A DNA stretch of 64,000 nt, from assembly GCA_965217625.1 (NCBI GenBank), contig OZ244557.1, positions 2,046,001 through 2,110,000 on the forward strand, in the 5' to 3' direction. This document shows positions 39,741 through 48,245 of this stretch, one piece after another. The translations under genes and the position numbers were made by a program. The DNA comes from TK10-74A sp965217625. GTDB taxonomy: Bacteria; Chloroflexota; Dehalococcoidia; Bin125. Under the pieces are notes generated by a model. That model was given only the letters and a program-made list of their open reading frames with translations, had not been told where the DNA came from and did no database searches. How positions within the stretch are numbered: position 1 is the stretch's first letter; the number at the start of each line of letters is the position of its first letter.

Positions 39741-42005
39741 TCAGATGTGCTTCTGCGCGGCGAAGGCGGTACCCCCCCAAAGAGTCCCTATGCGCCCGCC
39801 CTTCGGCCAGTTGACGTCGCCACGGGTCAGGACGCCGTCCGGCGGCTCGACGATGAAGATGTAGTACGCCTGACGCGCGTGCTCCAGGAGCAGTTCCGTG
39901 ATCATCTCGAGGCGCCGCGCGGGATCTTGTTCGACCTTCTGCGCGAGGAACAACTCGTGCAGGCTCGGATCCAGGGGCGGCGAGAGCGTGTAGAAGCCGT
40001 CGGGCCCGGCGCAACAGTCCCACATCGATGCGACGTCGGGGACGGTGTTGGCGAAGAACCACATGAGGCCCGGCTTGGCGGTTTCCCGGCCGCGCGTGTA
40101 GGCGTCGGTGAAGTAGTCGGTGATGGGGACCGACACGGGCTCCGCGCGGATGCCGACCACCGTCAGATCCTGCGCCACGGCCAGCACCATGTCCGAGATG
40201 TACGAGCCGCCCCAGTCGGGCGTGTAGTACAGGGGCGTGTCGAAGCCGTCCGGGTAGCCGGCCTCGGCCATCAGCGCCCGCGCCCGCTCGGGATCGTAGT
40301 CGAAGAGCACTTCCCGCTTTTGCTCCGGGGTCGGGTAGCCCTGGATGCCGCTGAATGCGAAGAGGGCCTGCTCGCCGACGCCGAGCAGGAAGCTGTCGAT
40401 GAGCGCCTGGCGGTTGACCGCGTGGTTCCCGGCCTGGCGGACGCGGAGGTCCAGGAACGGGTTCGGGCTGCCGTCGTCCATCGTCTGGGTCCACAGGTTG
40501 GGATAAACGTTCTGCAGGGACCACGCGGCAGCGGCCTGGAACTGGACGGTGAAGTCGGGGTCGTCCAGGAACGGCTTGACGGTCTCGGGGCCCAGATTCG
40601 GCACCAGGTCGATCTCGCCGGCCTCCAGGCCGGCGAGCCGCGACTGGAGCTCGGGCCGAACCAGGACCGTCAAGTGTTTGTTGTGGGCGTAGTGCGACAC
40701 CACGACGGGGTGGTCCACCGGGAGGAAGTGCTCCTCGAAGCGCTCGAAGACGAAGTCCTCGTCGTCCGCGTGGCTGACGAAGCGGTAGGGGCCCGTGCCG
40801 ATCGGCGAGGTATCCACCGCGAGGTCGCCGCGCCGCTCCGTGTCCGCCTGCGAGAAGATCGCCACCTCGCCGATGCCGGCCAAGTTGACGATGAAAAAGC
40901 CCGCATCGGGCACCGCAATTTCAAACGACCAAGTGCGGTCGTCCACGGCCTCGTTCCGGACCCAGGACTCGGCCCCCCGGCTCGGGTTATTGGGGCGCCA
41001 GCCGCCGGGGTGATCGGTCGCCAAGCCGCCGTCGTGGTATTCGGCGTGACCGCCCATGCGCTGGTAGCTGAACACCATGTCGTGGGCGGTGAGGATCGAG
41101 CCGTCGTGGAACGGCGCCGGAACCACCGACGCCCGGATCGTGACGGGATCGATCCACTCCGGCGCGGCGAGCGATGGGATCGGATTGCCATCGCGGGGAT
41201 CCTTGTCCACGGCCGCGTTGAAGATGGCGCCATGCGAGTAGTAGTTGGCGGCGCTGCCGGTACGCGCCTGATCCAGGCCCCCGCTGTCCTCGCTGGTCGC
41301 GGCGACGATCGAGGCGTCCAGATCGACCTGGTCGAGCGGCCAGGGCACGGAGAACTCGTCGGTCTCGGCCATGCCGCCCGCGACGATCGCGGCGGCCTCC
41401 CCGGCCGCCTCGGCGGCCTCTTGGGCGGCGGCGACGGCAGCCGCGGCGGTCTCGGCGGCGGCGGCGGAGGCCTCCCCGGCGGCGGCCGCAGCCGCAGCCG
41501 CGGCGTCGGCCGCGGCCTGGGCGGCGGCGGCGGCCGCAGCGGTGTCCTCGGCGCCCGCCTCGCGGGCGGCGGCGGCGGCGGCTTCGGCGGCATCGGCGGC
41601 CGCCTGCGCGACGGCGGCGGCGCCCGCGTCGCCGGCGGCCCGGGCCGCGTCGGCCGCATCGCCTGCCGCATCGGCGGCGGCCTGGGCGGCAGCGGCCGCC
41701 TGGGCCGCGTCATCAGATTCGGCCGCTTCGGCCGCCATCGCGGCGGCGGCTTCGGCGGCTTCGGCGGCGCGGCCCGCGGCATCGGCGGCGTCGCTCGCGG
41801 CCTCCGCCGCGGCAGCGGCGTCACCGGCCGCAGCGTCGATCGCCGACGAGTCAACGGCGGCCGGCGCGGCGTCATCGTCGTCGTCGCCGCAGCCGACGAG
41901 CGCCAGCCCGGCGGCCCCAACGCCAGCCTTCGCGCTGGCTCCCAACATGGTGCGACGCGAGATCTTTCGCTGTCGCAGACTCGTCCAATAGTTCCGGTCG
42001 CTCAT
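39741..42005 (-). CDS. Tat-exported lipoprotein, family 5 ABC solute-binding protein with Ala-rich stalk (SBP3)
   Basis: Third paralogue, 754 residues. I chose the ATG at 42005 (MSDRNYWTSLRQRKISRRTM) because it aligns with SBP1 and SBP2; a GTG directly before it is in frame. The Tat motif, the lipobox LVGC and a DDDDD cluster match the other two. The Ala-rich part spans about residues 47-210 with Ala-Ala-Asp/Glu periodicity. The binding domain follows (RNEAVDDRTWSFEIAVPDAG; VRQAGNHAVNRQALID). No permease is adjacent. Its upstream 190 bp is nearly the same as that of SBP1, so the two probably share regulation. Confidence 0.93.
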   Translation of the reverse strand: MSDRNYWTSLRQRKISRRTMLGASAKAGVGAAGLALVGCGDDDDDAAPAAVDSSAIDAAAGDAAAAAEAASDAADAAGRAAEAAEAAAAMAAEAAESDDAAQAAAAAQAAADAAGDAADAARAAGDAGAAAVAQAAADAAEAAAAAAREAGAEDTAAAAAAAQAAADAAAAAAAAAGEASAAAAETAAAAVAAAQEAAEAAGEAAAIVAGGMAETDEFSVPWPLDQVDLDASIVAATSEDSGGLDQARTGSAANYYSHGAIFNAAVDKDPRDGNPIPSLAAPEWIDPVTIRASVVPAPFHDGSILTAHDMVFSYQRMGGHAEYHDGGLATDHPGGWRPNNPSRGAESWVRNEAVDDRTWSFEIAVPDAGFFIVNLAGIGEVAIFSQADTERRGDLAVDTSPIGTGPYRFVSHADDEDFVFERFEEHFLPVDHPVVVSHYAHNKHLTVLVRPELQSRLAGLEAGEIDLVPNLGPETVKPFLDDPDFTVQFQAAAAWSLQNVYPNLWTQTMDDGSPNPFLDLRVRQAGNHAVNRQALIDSFLLGVGEQALFAFSGIQGYPTPEQKREVLFDYDPERARALMAEAGYPDGFDTPLYYTPDWGGSYISDMVLAVAQDLTVVGIRAEPVSVPITDYFTDAYTRGRETAKPGLMWFFANTVPDVASMWDCCAGPDGFYTLSPPLDPSLHELFLAQKVEQDPARRLEMITELLLEHARQAYYIFIVEPPDGVLTRGDVNWPKGGRIGTLWGGTAFAAQKHI

Positions 42006-42118
42006 CACATCTTCCCTTCTGGTTCCCGGCTGTCCCTTCGTGGGACGGCTCGGTGCGTGAGCGCGCGTAGTCTAACACGTTCTGGTAGGACCCCCCCGCG
42101 CCCCACAGTTATGTCACG

Positions 42119-42146
42119 ATGATAATTAAGGTAACCTGCGTGTAAA
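42119..42146 (-). promoter_or_regulatory. Promoter of SBP3
   Basis: On the minus strand TTTACA (42141-42146), a 16-bp spacer and TATCAT (42119-42124). The -35 and the whole spacer are identical to those upstream of SBP1. Confidence 0.75.
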
Positions 42147-42486
42147 CTTTTCGCCCGTTGACGGGGGGATTTGTGTCCGTTTAGGGCGGCGGGAAGGCTG
42201 CCTAGGCACGTCGCCCAGCATCCGCTATACTGCGATGGAGACCCGCGTACCGCGGTGTCTCCGGGCAGGAGCGCCGGTGCTCAACCCCCGCTCAACCCGT
42301 GCACGCCCATGCACACTCGTGCACACTCCTGCGCCCAGGTGACCGCCCCTGACCCCCACTGCGCGCCCGCGCATCCACAGAAACGCCAGTGATTATCGGC
42401 CCTTTCGCGATCCACCCCGCTCCGGGGACGGGAAGAACTGCGCGGGGCGTGCACGTGTCCCCTCGACCTCCCCTGCCGACGCCCCC
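42147..42486. other. Intergenic region with an unassigned promoter-like site
   Basis: No clear gene. TATACT at 42226-42231 on the plus strand is followed by an imperfect hairpin (GGAGACCCGCG/CGCGGTGTCTCC at about 42238-42263), then short direct repeats of GTGCACACTC type (about 42298-42335). Only very short, low-quality ORFs follow. It may drive a small RNA. Confidence 0.35.
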
Positions 42487-42549
42487 ATTCCCCTTCCGAT
42501 CCCCCCTCTCCACCAGGATGTGGAGAGGGGGTTAGGGGGTGAGGTTCCC
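42487..42549 (-). repeat. GC-rich dispersed repeat, module A (upstream of SBP3)
   Basis: On the minus strand: GGGAACCTCACCCCCTAACC, then the CCCCCTCTCCA/TGGAGAGGGGG hairpin. It overlaps the 3' end of the thpR-like gene and lies upstream of SBP3, as module A does for SBP1 and SBP2. Confidence 0.88.
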
Positions 42550-43182
42550 TCCGCCCCCCAGGGCGGTTGTTAGCAGGGTCGTGTAGCGCGGACCATCGGG
42601 TCGCAGCTCGCTGCGGATCAGCTCCAGCGCCTCGACGCGGAAGCCGGCCTCGGTCGGCTTCGATGGCGCCGCCGCGACGAGCGACCGCAGGCGGGCGTGC
42701 GCGTCGCGGCCGGCCCGCCCGGACAGCCGGGCGAGGGTGAGGTGCGGCCGCAGGGGACGCGGGTCGTCGGGGAACCCCTCCGCGGCCAGCGACCGGTTGA
42801 GCATCGCCGCGCAGGCCGCCAGCGCCGCCAGGTCGCCCTCGATCCCCACCCAGACGACGCGCGGCCGGCGCCCCCCGAACGTGCCCAGCGCGCCCAGGCG
42901 CAGGTCGATCGGCGCGCTCGCGGCGGCCGTCGCGGCCAGCGCCCGCTCGATCGCCGGCGCCCGGTCGCCGGGCGTCTCGCCCAGGAAGCGCAGCGTCAGG
43001 TGCATGGCCTCGGGCCGGACCCAGCGCAGCCGCGGCCCGGCGCCGGGCGGCGCGATCCCGGCGCGCAGCGCGTCCTGCGCGGCGACCAGGGCGGCCCGCA
43101 CCGACGTCGGCGGCACCGCCGCGATGAACAGCCGCGACGATCGCCCGCCGCCACCTGCCGCCGACCGATCAGTCGCCGGCAC
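42532..43182 (-). CDS. thpR: RNA 2',3'-cyclic phosphodiesterase (ThpR/LigT family)
   Basis: Predicted 2H-phosphoesterase acting on cyclic phosphate RNA ends. 216 residues. The two catalytic HxTx motifs are HLTLRFLG near residue 61 and HLTLARL near residue 147; FIAAVPP lies at the N-terminus. The GTG start at 43182 overlaps the end of the amidohydrolase gene by 14 bases. The last residues (GGGNLTP) and the stop codon lie within the dispersed repeat, as for the gene ending at 28637. Confidence 0.9.
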   Translation of the reverse strand: MPATDRSAAGGGGRSSRLFIAAVPPTSVRAALVAAQDALRAGIAPPGAGPRLRWVRPEAMHLTLRFLGETPGDRAPAIERALAATAAASAPIDLRLGALGTFGGRRPRVVWVGIEGDLAALAACAAMLNRSLAAEGFPDDPRPLRPHLTLARLSGRAGRDAHARLRSLVAAAPSKPTEAGFRVEALELIRSELRPDGPRYTTLLTTALGGGGNLTP

Positions 43183-44029
43183 GGGCTTCGAGGTGCAGCA
43201 GCTGTTGCAGGTTGCCGCCCAGGATCGCGGCCTCCGCCTCGGCCCCCAGCCCCAGGCCGCGGATGCGGGCGATCTCGGCCGCCGGGTCGCGCAGCGGGTA
43301 GTCGCTGCCGAAGAGGATCGTGTCGTAGCCCAGCACCTCCCCGACGATGCGGAAGACGGCGTCGTCGTACAGCAGACCGCCGGCGGCGCTGTCGACGTGC
43401 ACGCGGTCGAGGTCGTCGCGCACCTCCGGCATCAGCGCGAAGAACGGCAGCCCGCCGGCCCAGTGCGCGCCGATCACCTGCGCCTCGGGGTGGTGGTTGA
43501 GGAACTCGGCGAAGGCGGCCATCGGCGCGCCCGGCTTGCCCGGATAGCGATGCCCCACCGGCTCGGTGACGTGGATCAACAGCTGCAGGTCGTAGGCGCT
43601 CGAGCCCCAGGCCAGCAGCGCCGGCGCGCGCCCGCTCGACAGCGAATAGCCCTGCTGCTCGGGTCGCAGCTCGCCGATGCCGCGCGCCCCGGCCAGGGCC
43701 ACGCGCTCCATCTCGCCGCGCACGTGCGCCTCGCCGGCCGCGCCCTGCACCATGCAGAACGGGATCAGGCGGCCGCCGCTGCGGCGGGCCGCGTCGAGCA
43801 CGTAGTCGTTCGTCTCGCGGATGCGATCGAGGTCGGTCCAGGCGAAGTTGCAGATCACCGCCGCGTCGAGCTCGCCCCCCTCGACCAGGGCCAGCACGTC
43901 GTCGGCGCTGGCCAGCTTCGCGTTCGGGTCGGGGTAGACCTCGCGGAAGGCGGGCTCGCTGTGCAACAGCTCCCCGCGCCGGGCGATCAATTCCGGCGGG
44001 AAGACGTGCGTATGGGCGTCGATAATCAC
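43169..44029 (-). CDS. Amidohydrolase family (amidohydrolase-2) metal-dependent hydrolase
   Basis: TIM-barrel hydrolase of the amidohydrolase-2 type, 286 residues. Metal-binding motif DAHTHVFP at the N-terminus; later LLIHVTEPVGHRYPGK, VIGAHWAGGLPFF and LFGSDYPLRDP, which supply the other metal and catalytic residues. Members of this family decarboxylate or hydrolyse aromatic or lactone substrates; the substrate here cannot be assigned. The GTG at 44029 has AAGGAGG eight bases upstream, a strong ribosome site. Followed by thpR in the same operon. Confidence 0.9.
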   Translation of the reverse strand: MIIDAHTHVFPPELIARRGELLHSEPAFREVYPDPNAKLASADDVLALVEGGELDAAVICNFAWTDLDRIRETNDYVLDAARRSGGRLIPFCMVQGAAGEAHVRGEMERVALAGARGIGELRPEQQGYSLSSGRAPALLAWGSSAYDLQLLIHVTEPVGHRYPGKPGAPMAAFAEFLNHHPEAQVIGAHWAGGLPFFALMPEVRDDLDRVHVDSAAGGLLYDDAVFRIVGEVLGYDTILFGSDYPLRDPAAEIARIRGLGLGAEAEAAILGGNLQQLLHLEARAGD

Positions 44030-44146
44030 GCGTGGGGCCTCCTTGTGCCCGGGGCCGCCCGCGCGCTCGACTTATGGCGTCCCGAGCGTCGTCAGGGTAG
44101 CGCGGGGATTTTACCCGCCCCGGCCGCCTCCATATACTCGCCGCAC

Positions 44147-44212
44147 GTGCCCCCCGCGATCGCCGCCACCTATCGCCGGCGCCGGGCACGGCAACCAGAC
44201 GGGCCGGGATGA
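44147..44212 (+). CDS. Possible 21-residue leaderless leader ORF before transketolase
   Basis: TATACT at 44133-44138 lies eight bases before a GTG at 44147. That GTG opens a frame encoding MPPAIAATYRRRRARQPDGP and one more Gly, whose TGA overlaps the transketolase ATG as ATGA. If transcription starts at the expected place, the first ribosome contact is this ORF. Basic and short; no known family. Confidence 0.35.
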   Translation: MPPAIAATYRRRRARQPDGPG

Positions 44213-45057
44213 CCACGCTCACTTCCCTGGAGGCGTTGCAGCACACGGCGCAGCGCCTCCGGCGCCACATCGTCGAGATGACGCACGCGGCCCAATCGGG
44301 GCACCCCGGGGGGTCGTTGTCGGCGGTCGAGATCCTGACGGCGCTCTACTTCGGCGGCGTGCTGCGCTACGACGCCGCCCGGCCCGATTGGCCCGATCGC
44401 GACCGCTTCGTGCTCAGCAAGGGCCACGCGACGCCCGTGCTCTACGCCACGCTGGCCGAGGCCGGCTACTTCGACCTGGCGCTGCTGCCCAGCTTCCGCC
44501 GCCTCGGCTCCAAGCTGCAGGGCCACGTCGTGCGCGGCGCCCCGGCCGGCGTCGAGATGAGCGGCGGCGCGCTGGGCATGGGGCTGTCGTTCTGCCTGGG
44601 GCTGTCGCTGGCGGCCCGCATCGACGGCGCCGCCTGGCGCTGCTACTGCCTGCTGGGCGACGGCGAACTCAACGAGGGCCAGAACTGGGAGGCGGTGATG
44701 GCCGCCGCCCACTTCGAACTGGACCAGGTGACGGCCATCGTCGATCGCAACCGCTTCCAAAACGACGGGCCGGCAGCGGACATCATGCGCATGGACCCGC
44801 TGCCCGAGAAGTGGCGCGCCTTCGGCTGGCACGTGATCGAGATCGCCGACGGCCACGACGTGGGCCAGGTGCTCGCGGCGCTGGAGGAGGCGAAGCGCGT
44901 CAGTGGGCGGCCGCAGGTCGTGATCGCGCCGACGCACAAGGGCAAGGGCGTGTCGTTCATGGAGCAGAACCCGGCCGGCTGGCACGGCAAGGGCCCCACC
45001 GACGATCAACTGGCGCAGGCGCTGCTCGACCTCGGCTTCGATGGGAGCGACGCATGA
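44209..45057 (+). CDS. Transketolase, N-terminal (TPP-binding) subunit
   Basis: First half of a split transketolase that moves two-carbon units in the pentose phosphate pathway, 282 residues. Seen: HAAQSGHPGGSLSAVEILTA near residue 25, LSKGHATPVLYA, and the thiamine diphosphate motif GDGELNEGQNWEAVMAAAHF near residue 150 with NRFQNDG. The second half follows immediately (ATGA overlap). Split transketolases are common in Chloroflexota, Firmicutes and archaea. Confidence 0.94.
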   Translation: MTTLTSLEALQHTAQRLRRHIVEMTHAAQSGHPGGSLSAVEILTALYFGGVLRYDAARPDWPDRDRFVLSKGHATPVLYATLAEAGYFDLALLPSFRRLGSKLQGHVVRGAPAGVEMSGGALGMGLSFCLGLSLAARIDGAAWRCYCLLGDGELNEGQNWEAVMAAAHFELDQVTAIVDRNRFQNDGPAADIMRMDPLPEKWRAFGWHVIEIADGHDVGQVLAALEEAKRVSGRPQVVIAPTHKGKGVSFMEQNPAGWHGKGPTDDQLAQALLDLGFDGSDA

Positions 45058-46034
45058 CCACTAGCGCCGTCAGCAGCGCAGCCGTCAGCAGTGCCGTCCG
45101 CAGCGCCGCGACCCGCGAGGCCTACGGCCCCACGCTGGTCAAGCTCGTCGACGCCGGCGTCGACCTGGTCGCGCTGGACGCCGACCTCGCCGCCTCGACG
45201 GGCGGCAACAAGCTGGGCATGGCGCACCCCGATCGCTGGTACACCGTGGGCGCGGCCGAGGCCAACATGATCAACATGGCGGCCGGTCTCGCCGCCGCGG
45301 GCAAGGTCGCCTTCGCGGCCTCCTTCGCCGTCTTCCTGCCGGGGCACTGCTTCGACCAGATCCGCGTCGGCATCGCCCAGCCCCGGCTCAACGTGAAGCT
45401 GATCGCCAGCCACGGCGGCGTCAGCGTGGGCGAGGACGGGGCCTCGGCGCAGGCGCTCGAGGACCTGGCGCTGATGACCTCGCTGGCCAACATGCGGGTG
45501 ATCGTGCCGGCCGACGTCGTGGAGATGGAGCAGGCGCTGACCGCCGCCGCGTACAGCGACGGCCCCATCTACATCCGTATGGGGCGGCCGAAGATCCCCG
45601 TGATCCACGACGACGGCTACCGGTTCGAGATCGGCAAGGCGCACCTCGCCCGCCCCGGCGACGACGTCACCGTGGTGGCCTGCGGGCTGCTGGTCGGCGT
45701 GGCGCTCGAGGCCGCGGCCGCGCTGGCCGGGGAGGGCGTCTCGGTGCGGGTGCTCAACATGGCGACGGTCAAGCCGCTCGACGCGGCCGCGCTGGCCGCC
45801 GCCGCGCGCGAGACCGGCGCCATCGTCAGCGCCGAGGAGCACAACGTGATCGGCGGGCTGGGCAGCGCCGTCGCGCGCTGGCTGGCGCTCAACGCCCCCC
45901 TGCCCATGGAGCAGGTCGGCGTGCAGGACCGCTTCGGCGAGTCCGGCACCTGGACGCAGCTGCTTGAGCGGCACGGCCTGACGCCGGCGGGCGTCGCCGA
46001 CGCCGTGCGGCGCGTGCTGGCGCGCAAGGCGTAG
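45054..46034 (+). CDS. Transketolase, C-terminal (pyrimidine-binding) subunit
   Basis: Second half of the split enzyme, 326 residues from the ATG at 45054. The first 20 residues are a low-complexity Ala/Ser/Val run (SAVSSAAVSSAVRSAATREA) encoded by an imperfect GCCGTCAGCAG repeat. Then come DADLAASTGG, VGAAEANMINMAAGLA (the glutamate that activates the cofactor lies here), SHGGVSVGEDGASAQ, YIRMGRPKIPVI, and the C-terminal domain (EEHNVIGGLGSAVARWL). Forms a heteromeric enzyme with the upstream product. Confidence 0.94.
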   Translation: MTTSAVSSAAVSSAVRSAATREAYGPTLVKLVDAGVDLVALDADLAASTGGNKLGMAHPDRWYTVGAAEANMINMAAGLAAAGKVAFAASFAVFLPGHCFDQIRVGIAQPRLNVKLIASHGGVSVGEDGASAQALEDLALMTSLANMRVIVPADVVEMEQALTAAAYSDGPIYIRMGRPKIPVIHDDGYRFEIGKAHLARPGDDVTVVACGLLVGVALEAAAALAGEGVSVRVLNMATVKPLDAAALAAAARETGAIVSAEEHNVIGGLGSAVARWLALNAPLPMEQVGVQDRFGESGTWTQLLERHGLTPAGVADAVRRVLARKA

Positions 46035-46075
46035 CCCCGGCGCCGCGCCCCGATGGTCCCGGCGGGCGGTCCGCG

Positions 46076-46492
46076 TCAGCCCGGGGAACGCTCGATCGAC
46101 TGCGGCGCGATCTCCACCACCACCCACTCCACCGATTCCCAGTCGCGCAGCGTCTGCGCGTGCGCCGGGTCGGTCATGTCCCAGTAGCGCGCGGCCAGCC
46201 GCTGCGCCAGCGCCAGGCCGTCGTCGTCGACGACCGACGCCCGGCCCTTGATCAGCACCCACTGCTCGGGCTCGTCGGGGTTGTTCGGCGCCAGCAGCGC
46301 GACGCGCGGGTCGGCCGCGATGCGGCGCAGCTTGGGCGCGCCGGCGGCGCTGAACAGCCGCGCCCGCTGCCCGTCCCACTCGAACCAGAGCGGGATCGGC
46401 ATGGGGGTGCCGTCGGCTCCGTTCGTCGTCAGGATGCCGTATCGCCGTCCGGTCAGGAACGCGTCCCGCTGCTCATCCGTCATCCGCGCCAT
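46076..46492 (-). CDS. Pyridoxamine 5'-phosphate oxidase-like FMN/F420-binding protein
   Basis: Small split-barrel flavin- or deazaflavin-binding protein, 138 residues. Seen: FLTGRRYGILTTNGADGTPM near the N-terminus, PIPLWFEWDGQRARLFS, and VALLAPNNPDEPEQWVLIKG. This pattern fits the broad PNPOx-like family rather than true PdxH. The substrate is unknown. The ATG overlaps the HAD gene stop by one base (TAATG). Confidence 0.86.
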   Translation of the reverse strand: MARMTDEQRDAFLTGRRYGILTTNGADGTPMPIPLWFEWDGQRARLFSAAGAPKLRRIAADPRVALLAPNNPDEPEQWVLIKGRASVVDDDGLALAQRLAARYWDMTDPAHAQTLRDWESVEWVVVEIAPQSIERSPG

Positions 46493-47265
46493 TACGCCCT
46501 CCCTTGCCTGCCCGGCGCCACCGTGACGCCGGACCCTGTGATCTCGGGCGGTGGCCCGCCCGACGATAGCGCCGCCGGCAACTCGCGCAGCGACGCGATG
46601 ATCGCGCAGTCGTGCCCGCGGGCCGGCGACGGCCCGGTCGCGCCGGCCTCGCGCAGCCAGACGGCGGCCAGCCCGGCCTCGCGCGCGCCCACGACGTCGG
46701 CCGCGACGTTGTTGCCGACGTGGACCGCCGCGCCCGCCTCGACGTCCAGCGACGCCAGCGCGCGGGCGAAGATCGCGGGGTCGGGCTTCGAGGCGCCGGC
46801 CTCGCCCGAAATCGTGACGCTCTCGAAGGCCGCGGTCAGGCCGGCGCGGCGCAGCTTCTCGCGCTGCTCCGGGCCGGGGCCGTTGCTGATCAGCCCCACG
46901 CGGTGGCCGGCGCGGGCCCAGGCCAGCGCCTCGGCCGCGCCGTCGAGGGGGCGGACGTGGTCGAGGCGCGTGCGCAGGTACAGCGCCGCCAGCTCCCCGG
47001 CGTCAACGCTGGGCAGGCCCAGCCGCGACAGCGTTTCGGCGATGGCGCGCTGCCGCGAGAAGACGGGCGGCCAGGCGCCCCCGTTCGCGGCCAGCAGATC
47101 CTCGATCACCGTATCGGCGGCTGCGCTGTAGGCGGCGTCGCTGACGGCGTGGCCGCCGGCGCGCAGCGCCGCCGCCACGCGGGCGCGCGCCTCCGCGACG
47201 CCCGCCCGCTCGTCGATCAGCGTGCCGTCCAGGTCGAAGAAGATCGCGCGGTAGCGGCAGGTCAT
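46492..47265 (-). CDS. HAD-superfamily hydrolase
   Basis: Haloacid-dehalogenase-type phosphatase, 257 residues from the ATG at 47265; the frame is open upstream but that part is repetitive and reads like the antisense of the acidic gene tail. Motif I is FFDLDGTLID, motif II GLISNGPG, motif III lies in GASKPDPAIF, and motif IV is VHVGNNVAADVVGA, where Asn-Asn replaces the usual Asp-Asp start. The substrate is unknown; phosphoglycolate-type or nucleotide phosphatases are possible. Confidence 0.88.
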   Translation of the reverse strand: MTCRYRAIFFDLDGTLIDERAGVAEARARVAAALRAGGHAVSDAAYSAAADTVIEDLLAANGGAWPPVFSRQRAIAETLSRLGLPSVDAGELAALYLRTRLDHVRPLDGAAEALAWARAGHRVGLISNGPGPEQREKLRRAGLTAAFESVTISGEAGASKPDPAIFARALASLDVEAGAAVHVGNNVAADVVGAREAGLAAVWLREAGATGPSPARGHDCAIIASLRELPAALSSGGPPPEITGSGVTVAPGRQGRA

Positions 47266-47275
47266 GCCCGCGGCC

Positions 47276-47707
47276 TTAGTCGCCGTCGTCGTCGGCGTCC
47301 TCGTCCTCGTCCTCGTCGTCGGCGGCGTCCGCTTCGTCCTGATAGATCTCGAAGGGCCAGATGGGCCAGTCCTCGAACGCCTCGGGCGGCTCCTCCGTGG
47401 GTCCCTCGGGGTGCTCGACGTCGGCCTCGTGGTCGGGGATGTATGACTGCGTGGCGTTGGCGTTGAACTCCAGCCCCTCGTCGTGCGTGACGACGTTGGA
47501 GAGCGCGTAGCCAATCCAGGCCAGGCAGGAGCAATCCAGCCGGAAGGAGACCGCGAAGCGGCGGCGCATCAGCGCCTCCTCGCGGATGAAGTCGTGGAAC
47601 TCGCCCAGCTCTTCGGGCGGGATGAGCTCCTCGGTCCGCCCCTGGAAGAGCATGTCCAAGGCGCTGGACGCCTCTTGCGCCGCGACGGCGTCTCCGGAAT
47701 CTGTCAT
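47276..47707 (-). CDS. Hypothetical acidic protein, 143 residues
   Basis: No family recognised. The N-terminal two-thirds has a globular look (FHDFIREEALMRRRFAVSFR, CSCLAWIGYALSNVVTHDEG) and the last 30 residues are almost only Asp/Glu/Ala. The ATG is preceded by AGGATGAAACG. Upstream at 47754-47810 is an imperfect 15-bp array. Part of a compact run of minus-strand genes below proA. Confidence 0.72.
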   Translation of the reverse strand: MTDSGDAVAAQEASSALDMLFQGRTEELIPPEELGEFHDFIREEALMRRRFAVSFRLDCSCLAWIGYALSNVVTHDEGLEFNANATQSYIPDHEADVEHPEGPTEEPPEAFEDWPIWPFEIYQDEADAADDEDEDEDADDDGD

Positions 47708-47753
47708 CGTTTCATCCTGACGCTTCCGCGGTCTGACACTCGCAGCCGCGATC

Positions 47754-47810
47754 CTGATTGCTCGGCGCTGATTGCTCTGGCGCTAACTTTACCGGCGCTG
47801 ACTCTACTGG
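47754..47810 (-). repeat. Imperfect 15-bp tandem array
   Basis: Three units of 15 bp sharing GGCGCT(G/A)A (plus strand: CTCGGCGCTGATTGC, TCTGGCGCTAACTTT, ACCGGCGCTGACTCT), with partial flanking units. It lies 50-100 bp upstream of the start at 47707. Confidence 0.8.
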
Positions 47811-47843
47811 GGCGCGGCATCGCGGCGCCCGCGATGGGGCCGC

Positions 47844-48182
47844 TCATTCGGCGAGTCCAACGGGCACGCCCGCCGGCCCTGCCCCGGCGATCACGAGGTC
47901 GTCCAGCGACTCCTCGTCCGAGTAGACCGCCAGTTCGTCGCCCGACCACACGGTCACCACGAAGTCCTCCCGGAAGGGGTCGGCGGTGCGCACGATGCGG
48001 TCGTCGAGGTCGGCGATCACGTCGCGGATGTCGTCCTCGCTCCAGTCGGCCGGCACGCACAGCGTGCTGTAGACGATCGTGGGGGTGAAGTGCAGGTCGG
48101 CGCGGGCCCGGCTGCCGCCCTCGTTCTCGATCACGTACGCCTCGGACTGCGGCGTGCGACTCTCGCGCTCGTAGCTGAACAT
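47844..48182 (-). CDS. Hypothetical protein, 112 residues
   Basis: No family recognised. A mixed alpha/beta protein starting MFSYERESRTPQSEAYVIEN, with WSEDDIRDVIADLDDRIVRT in the middle and no signal peptide or membrane helix. It lies 63 bp after proA in the same direction, and codon use is typical of the window. Confidence 0.7.
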   Translation of the reverse strand: MFSYERESRTPQSEAYVIENEGGSRARADLHFTPTIVYSTLCVPADWSEDDIRDVIADLDDRIVRTADPFREDFVVTVWSGDELAVYSDEESLDDLVIAGAGPAGVPVGLAE

Positions 48183-48245
48183 GGCGTACTCCTGCCGGCG
48201 CGAGGGGCGCGAAGGCCTGCCGGGTGGCTGCCCAGTGTAGCGGGC

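Noticed and set aside
42171..42392. 73-residue plus-strand ORF
   Set aside because: Cys/Pro/His-rich with no ribosome site, overlapping promoter-like and repeat sequence; not convincing as a gene.
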